Positions 16,625 to 26,682 of a DNA stretch of 64,000 nucleotides are shown here, piece by piece. Positions within the stretch are counted from its first letter, which is position 1, and the number at the start of each line of letters is the position of its first letter. The notes under the pieces are model-generated. The model did no database searches. It was not told the DNA's origin and saw nothing but the letters and a program-made list of their open reading frames with translations. A program made the translations under genes and the position numbers. The DNA comes from Synechococcus sp. CC9616 (lineage in GTDB: Bacteria; Cyanobacteriota; Cyanobacteriia; PCC-6307; Cyanobiaceae), in NCBI RefSeq assembly GCF_000515235.1, contig NZ_KI911558.1, positions 1,711,466 to 1,775,465 of the forward strand. The letters are read 5' to 3'.

Positions 16625-16688
16625 TTAACTCTCTAGGTGTCAACGCTGACAGTCCGACACCGACAGATCGCAATCACCCCCTCCCTTC

Positions 16689-17111
16689 ATGAGCATCCGC
16701 CTGTACATCGGCAACCTGCCGCAGACCTTCGACGAAAAGGAGCTGGATGCTCTGATTAAGAGCGCAGGGGAGGGAATTCGCTTCAAGGCGGTTCTCGATC
16801 GTGAAACCGGGAGCTGCCGCGGATTCGGGTTCGCCAATGTTGATGACCCGAAAGTTGCCGATGCCTTGATCGAGCAGCTGAACGGAAAAGATTTCGGCGG
16901 CAACGCGCTTCGGGTTGAACGCTCCGAACGCAAGGACAGCAGCGGCGGCAACCGTCGTGGTGGGGGTTCCGCTGGGCCACTGGTCGGTCGCAAGGCCGCG
17001 AACAAGGTTGTTCACAGCGATGCCCCTGCCGAGGAGGCACCTGACCCGCGCTGGGCTGGCGAACTCTCCAAGCTGAAGGATCTGCTGGCCAATCAGAAAA
17101 CCCCGGTCTGA
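16689..17111 (+). CDS. RNA-binding protein with a single RRM
   Basis: A 140-residue protein with one RRM: RNP-2 RLYIGNLP (residues 4-11) and RNP-1 RGFGFANV (about 44-51). A Ser/Gly/Arg-rich linker (RKDSSGGNRRGGGSAG) follows, then a short acidic-to-basic tail. It resembles the cyanobacterial Rbp family, some of which are cold-induced or help localise photosystem mRNAs. The tail is longer than in the smallest Rbp proteins. A strong terminator begins at its stop codon, so transcription ends here. Confidence 0.92.
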   Translation: MSIRLYIGNLPQTFDEKELDALIKSAGEGIRFKAVLDRETGSCRGFGFANVDDPKVADALIEQLNGKDFGGNALRVERSERKDSSGGNRRGGGSAGPLVGRKAANKVVHSDAPAEEAPDPRWAGELSKLKDLLANQKTPV

Positions 17112-17124
17112 ACCGGGCTTTTTT
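17102..17124 (+). terminator. Rho-independent terminator of the RRM gene
   Basis: Stem CCCGGT (17102-17107) / ACCGGG (17112-17117) with loop CTGA, then C and six T. The loop contains the TGA stop codon of the RRM protein, so the terminator starts inside the coding sequence. Confidence 0.93.
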
Positions 17125-17146
17125 CAATCGATTTGAACCCGATCCC

Positions 17147-18055
17147 TTATCTGGACTGAGCCAGTACGAAGGATCGGGGAAGATCGGCGAATTTCGCCAG
17201 TTTGCTGACGTAGGCCCGGTGGTTGAAGACGTCGTAATCAATTCGCTCGATCGCGTCGAGAATTCCGCGATACAACCGCAGTGACGTCCAAACAGGCCAG
17301 CGGGCGTCCCTGGAGAGCCAGCGCACCCCTGCTTCCGAACGGGCAAACCATTCGCGGGCACGCTGAAGCTGGAAGCCCATGAGCTCGCGCCAGGCTGCGT
17401 TCAGGCGCCCCGCCATCAAGTCGTCCTCGCTGTATCCGAAGCGTTGTAGATCTTCCTGTGGCAGATAGATGCGCCCACGTCCTCGGTCCTCTCCGACATC
17501 CCGAAGGATGTTGGTGAGCTGATTGGCGATCCCCAGAGCCACAGCCGCATCTGAGGTGTCCGGTGCCGCACTCCAGGGAGCGGATGTGTAAGCGCCATCG
17601 ACCCCCATCACGCCCTGGGTCATCAAACCCACGGTCCCTGCTACGCGATAGCAATACAAACGAAGGTCTTCGAAGCGGGGATAGCGGGTCCAGGTGAGGT
17701 CCATCCGCTGCCCCTCGATCATGTCGAGATAGGGCTGGATGTCCTGCGGAAATCGCTCGATCGTGTCGACCATCACCGCACCGAGATCGTCGTCCACATG
17801 GCCCGCAAACAGTGCACGGGTCTTGTCCTCCCAGCGATCGAGGCGGTCGGCCAACTCATCGATGGGCCGTGCCTGCGCTTCTGGGCTGTCCATCAGCTCG
17901 TCGGTGCGGCGGCACCACACGTAGATCGCCCAGATGGCACGCCGCTTGGCCAGCGGCAGCAGCAGGGTCCCCAGATAAAACGTCTTTGCCCACTCAGCTG
18001 TCTCGCGACGGCAGGCTTCGAAAGCTGCGTCGAGAGATCGAACTGCGAGGGTCAT
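17147..18055 (-). CDS. crtB: Phytoene synthase
   Basis: A 302-residue prenyl synthase with two Asp-rich motifs: RRTDELMDSP near residues 49-58 and NILRDVGEDRGRGRIYLP around 185-203. Other conserved parts are SKTFY-like AKTFYLGTLLLP and GTVGLMTQGVMGV. It condenses two geranylgeranyl diphosphates into phytoene, the first committed carotenoid step. The gene lies 3 bases after crtP, giving a crtP-crtB operon as in many cyanobacteria. Convergent with the RRM gene. Confidence 0.96.
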   Translation of the reverse strand: MTLAVRSLDAAFEACRRETAEWAKTFYLGTLLLPLAKRRAIWAIYVWCRRTDELMDSPEAQARPIDELADRLDRWEDKTRALFAGHVDDDLGAVMVDTIERFPQDIQPYLDMIEGQRMDLTWTRYPRFEDLRLYCYRVAGTVGLMTQGVMGVDGAYTSAPWSAAPDTSDAAVALGIANQLTNILRDVGEDRGRGRIYLPQEDLQRFGYSEDDLMAGRLNAAWRELMGFQLQRAREWFARSEAGVRWLSRDARWPVWTSLRLYRGILDAIERIDYDVFNHRAYVSKLAKFADLPRSFVLAQSR

Positions 18056-18058
18056 AAA

Positions 18059-19504
<1,446 letters not shown>

Positions 19505-19580
19505 TTAAAAGGCTCGGATCCCGCGTCGTTGTGGATGGCTTCGTCTTCTCCTTAAAGTCGAGCCACTGTCCACCGGCGCC

Positions 19581-19928
19581 ATGGCTGACACCCTGCTGAA
19601 GTGCACGACTCGCCACGTCCGCCTGTTCACGGCCCGAGTGGAGAACGAGGATCTGATCCCGGATCCTGATCAACTCACGTTGGATCTCGACCCGGACAAC
19701 GAATTTCTCTGGACCGACAGCGCTGTTGTGTCCATCCAAACCCGGTTTAAAGAACTGGTGGAAGCCGGAGCCGGTGGAGAGCTCAGCGACTACAGCCTGC
19801 GGCGGATCGGTACGGAGCTGGAAGGGAGCATCCGGCAGCTGCTGCAAGCCGGAGAGCTCAGCTACAACCCGGATGGACGCGTGACCAATTACTCCATGGG
19901 CCTGCCTCGCACGCCGGAACTGCTGTGA
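19581..19928 (+). CDS. ndhM: NAD(P)H-quinone oxidoreductase subunit M
   Basis: A 115-residue soluble protein reading [29 protein letters not shown] and the tail [21 protein letters not shown] split over two conserved blocks. This is NdhM, an oxygenic-photosynthesis-specific subunit on the cytoplasmic side of the NDH-1 complex that functions in cyclic electron flow and respiration. Its stop overlaps the GTG of the DUF3172 gene (GTGA), so the two are probably coupled. Confidence 0.95.
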   Translation: MADTLLKCTTRHVRLFTARVENEDLIPDPDQLTLDLDPDNEFLWTDSAVVSIQTRFKELVEAGAGGELSDYSLRRIGTELEGSIRQLLQAGELSYNPDGRVTNYSMGLPRTPELL

Positions 19929-20632
19929 ACCGATCCCTCTACGGCAGAGGCCCACGGGACAGCCAGGGGCCACGAGACAGCCGGGGGCCTCGCGACAGCC
20001 GTGACCCTCGCAACAGCCGTGATCCTCGCGACAGCCGTGATCCTCGCGACAGCCGGTTCGAACGCTTCGAGCGAGACGAACGGAATCGACCTCCCTCCGG
20101 CGGCCGCCCGTCGGCCTCCGGAGGGGGCCCAGGAGGCGGACCGGGTTTCAGTTTCAACACCCTCACAGTTGCCGTTCTGGCAGGCGTGTTGATCGTCGGA
20201 ATCGGGATCGGCAGTGCTGTAACCAGCACAACTGCAGGGGATCAGGGCAACATCGCCAGCAGTCAGCAGCTCGATATGTCGGTTCCTGATCCCGAGTTCT
20301 GCCAGCAGTGGGGCGCGAGCGCCTATGTGATGGACGTTGAGATGTACACAACGATGCGACCTGTTACCAGCTTCGTCACGCAGCCGGCTCTTCAGGCTGG
20401 CTGCGTGATTCGTCGTGAGAACTGGTCTGTGCTGCGCAGAGAGGGAGCGATCACTCCTGCCCAGGAAAAGGAATGCAAGCAGCGGATGAATACGTTCGCC
20501 TATATCGGCTCGATTCGCGACAAACCCATCGTGCGCTGTGTCTACCAAACCGACGTCAGCGAAAACAAATTCATCATGAAGGGAATTGCAGATGACACTG
20601 TCGGGGTCACACCGGAAGCCGACAGGTTCTAA
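19925..20632 (+). CDS. DUF3172 domain membrane protein with an Arg/Asp repeat N-terminus
   Basis: A 235-residue protein with three parts. Residues 9-44 are six hexapeptide repeats of the type (G/D)PRDSR. A Pro/Gly/Ser-rich linker follows to about 75. One membrane segment ([20 protein letters not shown], about 79-98) precedes a conserved domain with [19 protein letters not shown] and [17 protein letters not shown], which matches the cyanobacterial DUF3172 family. Function is unknown. The repeat is probably cytoplasmic or stromal and the domain beyond the membrane, but this is inference. GTG 19925 overlaps the ndhM stop. Confidence 0.85.
   Translation: MNRSLYGRGPRDSQGPRDSRGPRDSRDPRNSRDPRDSRDPRDSRFERFERDERNRPPSGGRPSASGGGPGGGPGFSFNTLTVAVLAGVLIVGIGIGSAVTSTTAGDQGNIASSQQLDMSVPDPEFCQQWGASAYVMDVEMYTTMRPVTSFVTQPALQAGCVIRRENWSVLRREGAITPAQEKECKQRMNTFAYIGSIRDKPIVRCVYQTDVSENKFIMKGIADDTVGVTPEADRF
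19949..20056 (+). repeat. Six 18-bp in-frame tandem repeats
   Basis: Six consecutive 18-base units encode [36 protein letters not shown]. The last two units are nearly identical at the nucleotide level, as expected for recent slippage. Copy number probably varies between strains (inference). Confidence 0.9.
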
Positions 20633-21582
20633 GCGACCTGACCTTGTCGCAATGGGCTGTCTGGGCTAGCAAACACCGGCAGGACGTCCTGCCGGAATGC
20701 CGCTGATGCCCGTGAGCAGTAACGGGCTGGGTGGGTGATCAGCTTGAGCTGTCGACGAACCTGAAGATCCGCCACCACCGGGCGATGAATCGTTCCCGCC
20801 GCGAGCTCCCGCTCGACCGAGACAACAGGAACAAAGGCGGCGCCAAGTCCGGCCTGCACGGCATTTTTGATCGCTTCCAGGGAGTTCAACTCCATTTCGA
20901 TGCGCAGACGCTGAATATCGAGACCGGAGCGGGCAAGCAGCTGATCCACCATCTTGCGCGTCGTTGATTGCGCATCCAGGCAGACAAAACCGAGCCTGTA
21001 GAGGTCTTCCTTGGTGAGCTCCACAAGCCTGGCCAGGGGATGCTTGACCGGCAGGACCAAAGCCAGCTCGTCGCTGGCATAGGGAACCACCTGCAGCAGT
21101 TCGTTCAGTTCCTGCGGCAGTTCCCCACCAATAATCGCCAGATCGATCTGTCCATTGGCAACGCTCCAGCCGGTACGCCGCGTGCTGTGCACCTGCAGCT
21201 GAACCGCGACATCGGGATATTTCTGGCGGAACAGACCGATCATGCGCGGCATCAGATAGGTGCCTGTGGTCTGACTTGCTCCAACAACCAGCGAACCACC
21301 TTTGAGGTTGTGCAGGTCTTCGAGTGCTCGACATGCCTCGTGACACTGGCTGAGGATGCGATCGCAGTAACTCAGCAGCAAATGGCCTGCCTCTGTGAGC
21401 TGCGCCTTCCGACCTCCTCGATCGAACAGGGAGACCTCCAGCTGCTTCTCCAGGTTCTGGATCTGGAGACTGACGGCTGGCTGCGTGACGTAGAGGCTGT
21501 CGGCAGCTTTCTTGAAACTGCCCTCGCTGACAATCGCTCGCAGAATGCGCAGCTGATCAAGCGTGAACGGCAGATCGGCCAT
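20629..21582 (-). CDS. rbcR: LysR-family regulator RbcR
   Basis: A 317-residue LysR protein. The N-terminal HTH contains [20 protein letters not shown] and [20 protein letters not shown]; the effector domain contains [20 protein letters not shown] and the tail [14 protein letters not shown]. It is the cyanobacterial and plastid RbcR (Ycf30) type, implicated in controlling Rubisco and carbon-fixation genes and, in paralogues, ndhF. The neighbouring NDH genes are therefore candidate targets, but no operator was demonstrated here. Its stop overlaps the DUF3172 gene end by 4 bases, and it is divergent from the NnrU gene. Confidence 0.88.
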   Translation of the reverse strand: MADLPFTLDQLRILRAIVSEGSFKKAADSLYVTQPAVSLQIQNLEKQLEVSLFDRGGRKAQLTEAGHLLLSYCDRILSQCHEACRALEDLHNLKGGSLVVGASQTTGTYLMPRMIGLFRQKYPDVAVQLQVHSTRRTGWSVANGQIDLAIIGGELPQELNELLQVVPYASDELALVLPVKHPLARLVELTKEDLYRLGFVCLDAQSTTRKMVDQLLARSGLDIQRLRIEMELNSLEAIKNAVQAGLGAAFVPVVSVERELAAGTIHRPVVADLQVRRQLKLITHPARYCSRASAAFRQDVLPVFASPDSPLRQGQVA

Positions 21583-21660
21583 GGTGACCTGCTCGCTCGC
21601 TGACGACTCAGCGACTGTAAGCGCCCCTCACGGAACAGAATCAACAGGCTTCACGGTTGG

Positions 21661-22395
21661 ATGGCGATGTCGGATCAACACAGCAGTTTGGTGATGCTGC
21701 TGCTGCTGCTGTTGTTCGCAGTGATCCACAGTGGCGGTGCTGCCCTGAGAAGCCAGGCTGAAGCCCTGATCGGGGCCAGGGCCTGGCGCCTGATCTTTGC
21801 GACCGCGAGCATTCCATCAGCCGTGGTGGTGATCGGCTGGTTTCTGGCCCATCGCTATGACGGACTGCGGCTTTGGAACCTTCAAGGCGTACCAGGCATG
21901 GTGCCCCTGGTTTGGCTGGGAACAGCCATCAGCTTTCTGTTCCTTTATCCAGCCACGTACAACCTTCTGGAGATTCCAGCGGTGCTGAAACCGCAAGTGC
22001 GTCTTTACGCCACGGGGATCATCCGCATTTCACGGCATCCACAGGCGGTTGGTCAGATTCTGTGGTGCCTGACCCATGCGCTTTGGATTGGCAGCAGCTT
22101 CATGTTGGTGACCTGTATCGGACTGATTGCTCACCACCTCTTCGCTGTCTGGCATGGGGACCGACGCTTGCGCGCACGCTTCGGCGAAGCCTTTGAAGAG
22201 CTGCGATCAAGCACCTCAGTGGTGCCCTTCCAGGCCGTGCTCGATGGGCGACAAACACTGGTATGGCAGGAGTTTCTGCGACCAGCCCAGCTCGGAATCG
22301 CTGTTGCGGTGGCTGTTTTCTGGTGGTCCCATCGCTTCATCTCAAGTGCCGGTGCTCTGATGTTGCACTCCAGCCTCGAGAAACTGCTGAGCTGA
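21661..22395 (+). CDS. NnrU / 15-cis-zeta-carotene isomerase family membrane protein
   Basis: A 244-residue protein with about six hydrophobic segments and the NnrU-type core: LFAVIHSGGAALR with an early membrane His, TGIIRISRHPQAVGQILWCL with a second His, and AHHLFAVWHGDRRLRARFGE. NnrU and the plant zeta-carotene isomerase Z-ISO are homologous, and Z-ISO binds haem b through membrane His residues. Whether this protein isomerises carotenoids is inference, though crtP-crtB are 2 kb away. It may start at ATG 21661 or ATG 21667. Confidence 0.8.
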   Translation: MAMSDQHSSLVMLLLLLLFAVIHSGGAALRSQAEALIGARAWRLIFATASIPSAVVVIGWFLAHRYDGLRLWNLQGVPGMVPLVWLGTAISFLFLYPATYNLLEIPAVLKPQVRLYATGIIRISRHPQAVGQILWCLTHALWIGSSFMLVTCIGLIAHHLFAVWHGDRRLRARFGEAFEELRSSTSVVPFQAVLDGRQTLVWQEFLRPAQLGIAVAVAVFWWSHRFISSAGALMLHSSLEKLLS

Positions 22396-22430
22396 GCTGC
22401 CTACACTCCGATTAACCCTGCCTGGAGCGG

Positions 22431-24440
22431 ATGTCTTCGGCTGCTGAACTCGCTTGGCTGATCCCCCTGCTGCCGCTCCTTGGAGCGGTGATCACCGGTT
22501 TGGGACTGATCAGCTTCAATCGCACGATCAACCGACTGCGCAAACCGGTTGCCCTGCTGCTGATCTCCTGCGTCGGAGCTGCAGCGGTCATCAGTTATGC
22601 GGTGTTGGCAGGACAACTGGCTGGAGCTCCAGCTGTTGAACATCTGTTTGTCTGGGCGAGCGCCGGCAACTTCAGCCTGCCCATGGGCTACGTGGTGGAT
22701 CCGCTGGCTGCAGTGATGCTGTCTCTGGTGACCACCGTCGCCCTGCTGGTGATGGTGTACTCCCACGGCTACATGGCCCACGACAAGGGTTATGTCCGTT
22801 TTTTCACCTATCTGGCGCTGTTCAGCAGCTCAATGCTGGGGCTGATTATCAGCCCGAACCTGCTTGAGATCTATGTGTTCTGGGAGCTGGTGGGCATGTG
22901 CTCCTATCTGCTGGTCGGCTTCTGGTACGACCGCGATGGTGCGGCCCACGCGGCCCAGAAGGCCTTTGTTGTGAACCGCGTCGGCGACTTCGGCCTTCTG
23001 CTCGGCATCCTTGGCCTGTTCTGGGCCACGGGCAGTTTCGATTTCCAGGGAATCGCAGACGGCCTGCAGCAAGCACTCAGCACCGGAGCGGTTCCGATGT
23101 GGGCGGCCCTGGCTCTCTGCATCCTGGTGTTTCTGGGACCGATGGCAAAGTCAGCCCAGTTCCCACTGCACGTGTGGTTGCCGGATGCAATGGAGGGCCC
23201 CACACCCATCTCTGCTCTGATCCACGCCGCCACGATGGTTGCGGCCGGGGTGTTTCTTGTGGCTCGCCTGGATCCCCTCTATGGATTGTTTCCCTCCATC
23301 CAGGCAATGATCGCCGTGGTGGGCACCATCACCTGCTTCCTGGGGGCGACGATCGCTCTCACCCAGATGGACCTGAAGAAGGGACTGGCCTACAGCACCG
23401 TGTCCCAGCTCGGCTACATGATGCTGGCGATGGGATGCGGTGCACCGGTGGCTGGCTTGTTCCACCTGGTGACCCACGCTTTTTTCAAAGCCATGCTCTT
23501 CCTTGGCTCGGGATCCGTCATCCATGCGATGGAAGAGGTGGTCGGCCATGAGCCGGCCCTTGCCCAGGACATGCGCCTAATGGGTGGTTTGCGCAAGAAG
23601 ATGCCGATCACAGCCATCACGTTTCTGATCGGTTGCGTTGCGATTAGCGGAATTCCTCCCCTCGCTGGCTTCTGGAGCAAGGATGAAATTCTCGGGCAAG
23701 CGTTCAACAGCTTTCCCCTTCTCTGGCTGGTGGGCTTCATCACCGCTGGGATGACGGACTTCTATATGTTCCGCCTCTATTTCCTCACCTTTGAGGGAGA
23801 GTTCCGCGGGAATGACAAAGCCATGCAGACCCAGCTTCTGGTGTCTGCAGGCAAGAACCCCGATGAGCATCACGCCCACGGTGGCAGCGTGCATGAGTCG
23901 GCCTGGTCGATGACGGCTCCTCTCGCCGTTCTCGCAGTTCCCTCCGTCCTGATCGGGCTACTCGGCGCCCCCTGGAACAGTCGCTTCGCGGCCCTGCTCA
24001 ATCCGGCCGAAGCGGTTGAGATGGCTGAGCATTTCAGCTGGGAGGAATTCCTGCCATTGGCTGGAGCATCCGTGGCGATCTCCGCAACTGGCATCACCAT
24101 CGCCGTGCTGGCCTATGCCCTCCACAAACTCGACCTGGGCCAGCTGGTGGCGGCTCGTTTTCCAGTGATCAATGCCTTTCTCGCAAACAAGTGGTATCTC
24201 GACGCCATCAACGAGCGACTGTTCGTGAGAGGAAGCCGCAAACTTGCGCGTGAGGTGCTCGAAGTCGACGCCAAGGTCGTTGACGGAGTTGTAAACCTGA
24301 CCGGTCTGCTGACCCTTGGAAGTGGCGAGGGCTTGAAGTACCTCGAAAACGGACGTGCCCAGTTCTATGCACTGATCGTGTTCGCAGGAGTGATCGGGCT
24401 GGTTGTGCTGTTCGGCGTCCTGGGTGGACCCATCGCTTGA
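22431..24440 (+). CDS. ndhF: NAD(P)H-quinone oxidoreductase subunit 5 (NDH-1 proton pump)
   Basis: A 669-residue polytopic antiporter-like subunit. It contains YSHGYMAHDKGYVRFF, WELVGMCSYLLVGFWYDR, FPLHVWLPDAMEGPTPISAL, GLAYSTVSQLGYMMLAMG and THAFFKAMLFLGSGSVIHAM. These are the conserved transmembrane and Lys/Glu motifs of NuoL/NdhF. The C-terminal part (about 560-669) carries the lateral helix region. Pairing with NdhD in the next gene suggests the respiratory and cyclic-flow form of NDH-1 (NdhF1/NdhD1) and not a CO2-uptake form. It is followed by ndhD after a hairpin-bearing spacer. Confidence 0.96.
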   Translation: MSSAAELAWLIPLLPLLGAVITGLGLISFNRTINRLRKPVALLLISCVGAAAVISYAVLAGQLAGAPAVEHLFVWASAGNFSLPMGYVVDPLAAVMLSLVTTVALLVMVYSHGYMAHDKGYVRFFTYLALFSSSMLGLIISPNLLEIYVFWELVGMCSYLLVGFWYDRDGAAHAAQKAFVVNRVGDFGLLLGILGLFWATGSFDFQGIADGLQQALSTGAVPMWAALALCILVFLGPMAKSAQFPLHVWLPDAMEGPTPISALIHAATMVAAGVFLVARLDPLYGLFPSIQAMIAVVGTITCFLGATIALTQMDLKKGLAYSTVSQLGYMMLAMGCGAPVAGLFHLVTHAFFKAMLFLGSGSVIHAMEEVVGHEPALAQDMRLMGGLRKKMPITAITFLIGCVAISGIPPLAGFWSKDEILGQAFNSFPLLWLVGFITAGMTDFYMFRLYFLTFEGEFRGNDKAMQTQLLVSAGKNPDEHHAHGGSVHESAWSMTAPLAVLAVPSVLIGLLGAPWNSRFAALLNPAEAVEMAEHFSWEEFLPLAGASVAISATGITIAVLAYALHKLDLGQLVAARFPVINAFLANKWYLDAINERLFVRGSRKLAREVLEVDAKVVDGVVNLTGLLTLGSGEGLKYLENGRAQFYALIVFAGVIGLVVLFGVLGGPIA

Positions 24441-24450
24441 TCGAGCTTCT

Positions 24451-24482
24451 GTGTGTCATCGCCTATCGAGGTGATGACACAC
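24451..24482 (+). promoter_or_regulatory. 13-bp inverted repeat between ndhF and ndhD
   Basis: GTGTGTCATCGCC (24451-24463), loop TATCGA, GGTGATGACACAC (24470-24482). All 13 positions pair in RNA, one as G-U. No T-run follows, so it is not a standard intrinsic terminator. It lies 11 bases after the ndhF stop and 45 before the ndhD start. It may be an mRNA-stability or processing element. Confidence 0.7.
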
Positions 24483-24527
24483 CGGCTGTGATTTCTACAG
24501 TCCAATCAGTGGAGTGCTGGGACAGCA

Positions 24528-26162
24528 GTGATCGAGTTTGCAGTCGCCGGGCTGACAGAGCCTGTGAACGCGACCGTTCCCTGGCTAAGCCTCTCAATTC
24601 TTTTCCCGATCGTGGGGGCTTTGCTGGTTCCGTTCATTCCGGATTCCGGGAATGGACGCCAGGTTCGCTGGTATTCACTCGGCATCACGTTGGTGACCTT
24701 TCTGATCACCGTTGCTGCCTACCTGAACGGCTATGACCCAAGCCTCAGCGGCCTGCAACTGGCCGAGCGCGTCAGCTGGCTGCCGGACCTCGGGCTGACA
24801 TGGGCCGTTGGCGCCGACGGTTTGTCGATGCCCCTCATCCTGCTGACCAGTTTCATCACCACGCTGGCCTGCCTGGCGGCTTGGCCTGTGAGCTTCAAAC
24901 CGAAGCTGTTCTACTTCCTGCTGCTGGCGATGGATGGCGGCCAGATCGCCGTCTTCGCCGTCCAGGACATGTTGTTGTTCTTCCTAGCCTGGGAGCTGGA
25001 ACTGATCCCGGTCTATCTGCTGCTGGCCATCTGGGGAGGCAAGAAACGTCAGTACGCAGCGACGAAATTCATCATCTACACCGCTGGCAGCTCCCTGTTC
25101 ATTCTTTTGGCCGCACTGGCGATGGGATTCTTCGGCGGCGGAACACCGAACTTCGAGTACACCACTCTCGCTGCCAAGGATTTCGGAACGGGCTTTCAGC
25201 TGCTCTGCTACGCCGCCCTGTTGATCGCCTTTGGCGTGAAATTGCCAATTGTTCCCCTGCATACCTGGCTCCCGGATGCTCACGGGGAAGCAACGGCGCC
25301 GGTTCACATGCTCCTCGCAGGCATCCTGCTGAAAATGGGCGGCTATGCCTTGCTGCGCTTCAACTGTGAATTGCTTCCAGCCGCACATTCACAGTTCGCA
25401 CCGCTGTTGATTGTTCTTGGTGTCGTCAACATCATCTACGCGGCGCTCACCTCGTTCGCCCAAAGAAACCTGAAGCGCAAGATCGCCTACAGCTCCATCA
25501 GTCATATGGGCTTTGTGCTGATCGGCATCGGCAGTTTCAGTGCCCTTGGCACCAGTGGGGCCATGCTCCAGATGATCAGTCATGGACTGATCGGCGCCAG
25601 TTTGTTCTTCTTGGTGGGGGCCACCTACGACCGAACCCACACCCTCCAACTCGATGAAATGGGAGGCGTGGGCCAGAAGATGCGCGTGATGTTCGCCCTC
25701 TGGACCGTTTGCTCACTGGCATCGCTCGCCCTTCCCGGCATGAGTGGCTTCGTGAGTGAGCTGATGGTGTTTGCCGGCCTGGCCACAGACGAGGCTTACA
25801 CCCTTCCGTTCCGCATCGTGATCTGTGGCCTCGCGGCCGTTGGTGTGGTGCTCACGCCGATTTATCTGCTTTCGATGCTGAGGGAGATCTTCTTCGGCAA
25901 AGAGCGCGCTGATCTTGTCTCCCACACCAACCTGGTGGATGCCGAGCCCCGCGAGGTATATATCATCGATTGCCTTCTCGTTCCGATCATCGGGATTGGT
26001 CTCTATCCCCGCCTGATGACCGACAGCTATCGCTCCTCGATCGAAGCCTTGGTGAGCAGGGATGTTGACGCCATGGAACGCATCAGTCGGCCGACCGCTC
26101 CGATCATCCGAAGTCAGCCGTCCGTGCCGGCCCTGCTCAAGGCCCCGGAGCTGCCTGGCTGA
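24528..26162 (+). CDS. ndhD: NAD(P)H-quinone oxidoreductase subunit 4 (NDH-1 proton pump)
   Basis: A 544-residue antiporter-like subunit with conserved stretches [59 protein letters not shown] and [18 protein letters not shown]. Together with ndhF it forms the distal membrane arm that pumps protons during plastoquinone reduction. GTG 24528 is the start that leaves a short N-terminus ([20 protein letters not shown]) in front of the first helix. The separation from ndhF is 87 bases, with a strong hairpin between them. Confidence 0.95.
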   Translation: MIEFAVAGLTEPVNATVPWLSLSILFPIVGALLVPFIPDSGNGRQVRWYSLGITLVTFLITVAAYLNGYDPSLSGLQLAERVSWLPDLGLTWAVGADGLSMPLILLTSFITTLACLAAWPVSFKPKLFYFLLLAMDGGQIAVFAVQDMLLFFLAWELELIPVYLLLAIWGGKKRQYAATKFIIYTAGSSLFILLAALAMGFFGGGTPNFEYTTLAAKDFGTGFQLLCYAALLIAFGVKLPIVPLHTWLPDAHGEATAPVHMLLAGILLKMGGYALLRFNCELLPAAHSQFAPLLIVLGVVNIIYAALTSFAQRNLKRKIAYSSISHMGFVLIGIGSFSALGTSGAMLQMISHGLIGASLFFLVGATYDRTHTLQLDEMGGVGQKMRVMFALWTVCSLASLALPGMSGFVSELMVFAGLATDEAYTLPFRIVICGLAAVGVVLTPIYLLSMLREIFFGKERADLVSHTNLVDAEPREVYIIDCLLVPIIGIGLYPRLMTDSYRSSIEALVSRDVDAMERISRPTAPIIRSQPSVPALLKAPELPG

Positions 26163-26201
26163 TGAATAAGTGCGTGAGTTGAGCTGAACTGAGGGATCAG
26201 A

Positions 26202-26229
26202 TCGGAAGAACTCCGTAAGTTCTTTCCGA
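26202..26229 (+). promoter_or_regulatory. Hairpin downstream of ndhD
   Basis: TCGGAAGAACT (26202-26212), loop CCGTA, AGTTCTTTCCGA (26218-26229) form an 11-bp stem with one bulged T. No long T-run follows, so it may act as an mRNA 3'-end stabiliser, a weak terminator, or a leader structure of the gene starting at 26244. Confidence 0.5.
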
Positions 26230-26243
26230 CCATCAGCACCCCC

Positions 26244-26612
26244 ATGCGCCAGATCAATTTCGGCCTGATCTTTGCCTTTGGACTGTTGATGGTGTTCTTC
26301 ACCCTGGAGAACACCACGGCGACAACGGTCCATCTCCTGCCAGGCGTTCAGCAGACCATGCCACTGGCTGGATTGCTACTTCTGGTTGCGGGTATCGGAG
26401 CGGTATCCGCCTGGTTCTTTGCTGCCTGGACCGGCATGCTCACCAATGTGGATCAACTCAGCAATGCCAGCGAGGTCGAGGCGCAGCAGGTCCAGATTCA
26501 AGAGCTGGAAAGCGATCTCAGCCGTTATCGCTCCACGGTGGAGACCCAGCTGGGCCTGCTACCTGCCACCACGGCGAGCAGCACTGAGCCAACGGATTCA
26601 GCTGACAATTGA
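26244..26612 (+). CDS. LapA/DUF1049-like small membrane protein
   Basis: A 122-residue protein with two membrane segments (about 6-22, FGLIFAFGLLMVFFTLENT; about 40-65, MPLAGLLLLVAGIGAVSAWF) joined by a short loop containing TLENT and V-x-LLPG. A charged segment follows (VDQLSNASEVEAQQVQIQEL) with coiled-coil character. This is the LapA-domain (DUF1049) layout. Function in cyanobacteria is unknown. An alternative start is GTG or ATG a few codons in. The preceding 81 bases hold the hairpin after ndhD. Confidence 0.8.
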   Translation: MRQINFGLIFAFGLLMVFFTLENTTATTVHLLPGVQQTMPLAGLLLLVAGIGAVSAWFFAAWTGMLTNVDQLSNASEVEAQQVQIQELESDLSRYRSTVETQLGLLPATTASSTEPTDSADN

Positions 26613-26682
26613 GTTGGATCCCTGCTGCCGACTGGCATGGAGGGGTCGTGATCGATAGCTTTCGGCCAGTGAGAGACACCCC

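Noticed and set aside
16625-16688. Possible stem around GGTGTC and GACACC before the RRM gene
   Set aside because: The arms are short and widely spaced and give only a weak hairpin, so I do not call a regulatory element.
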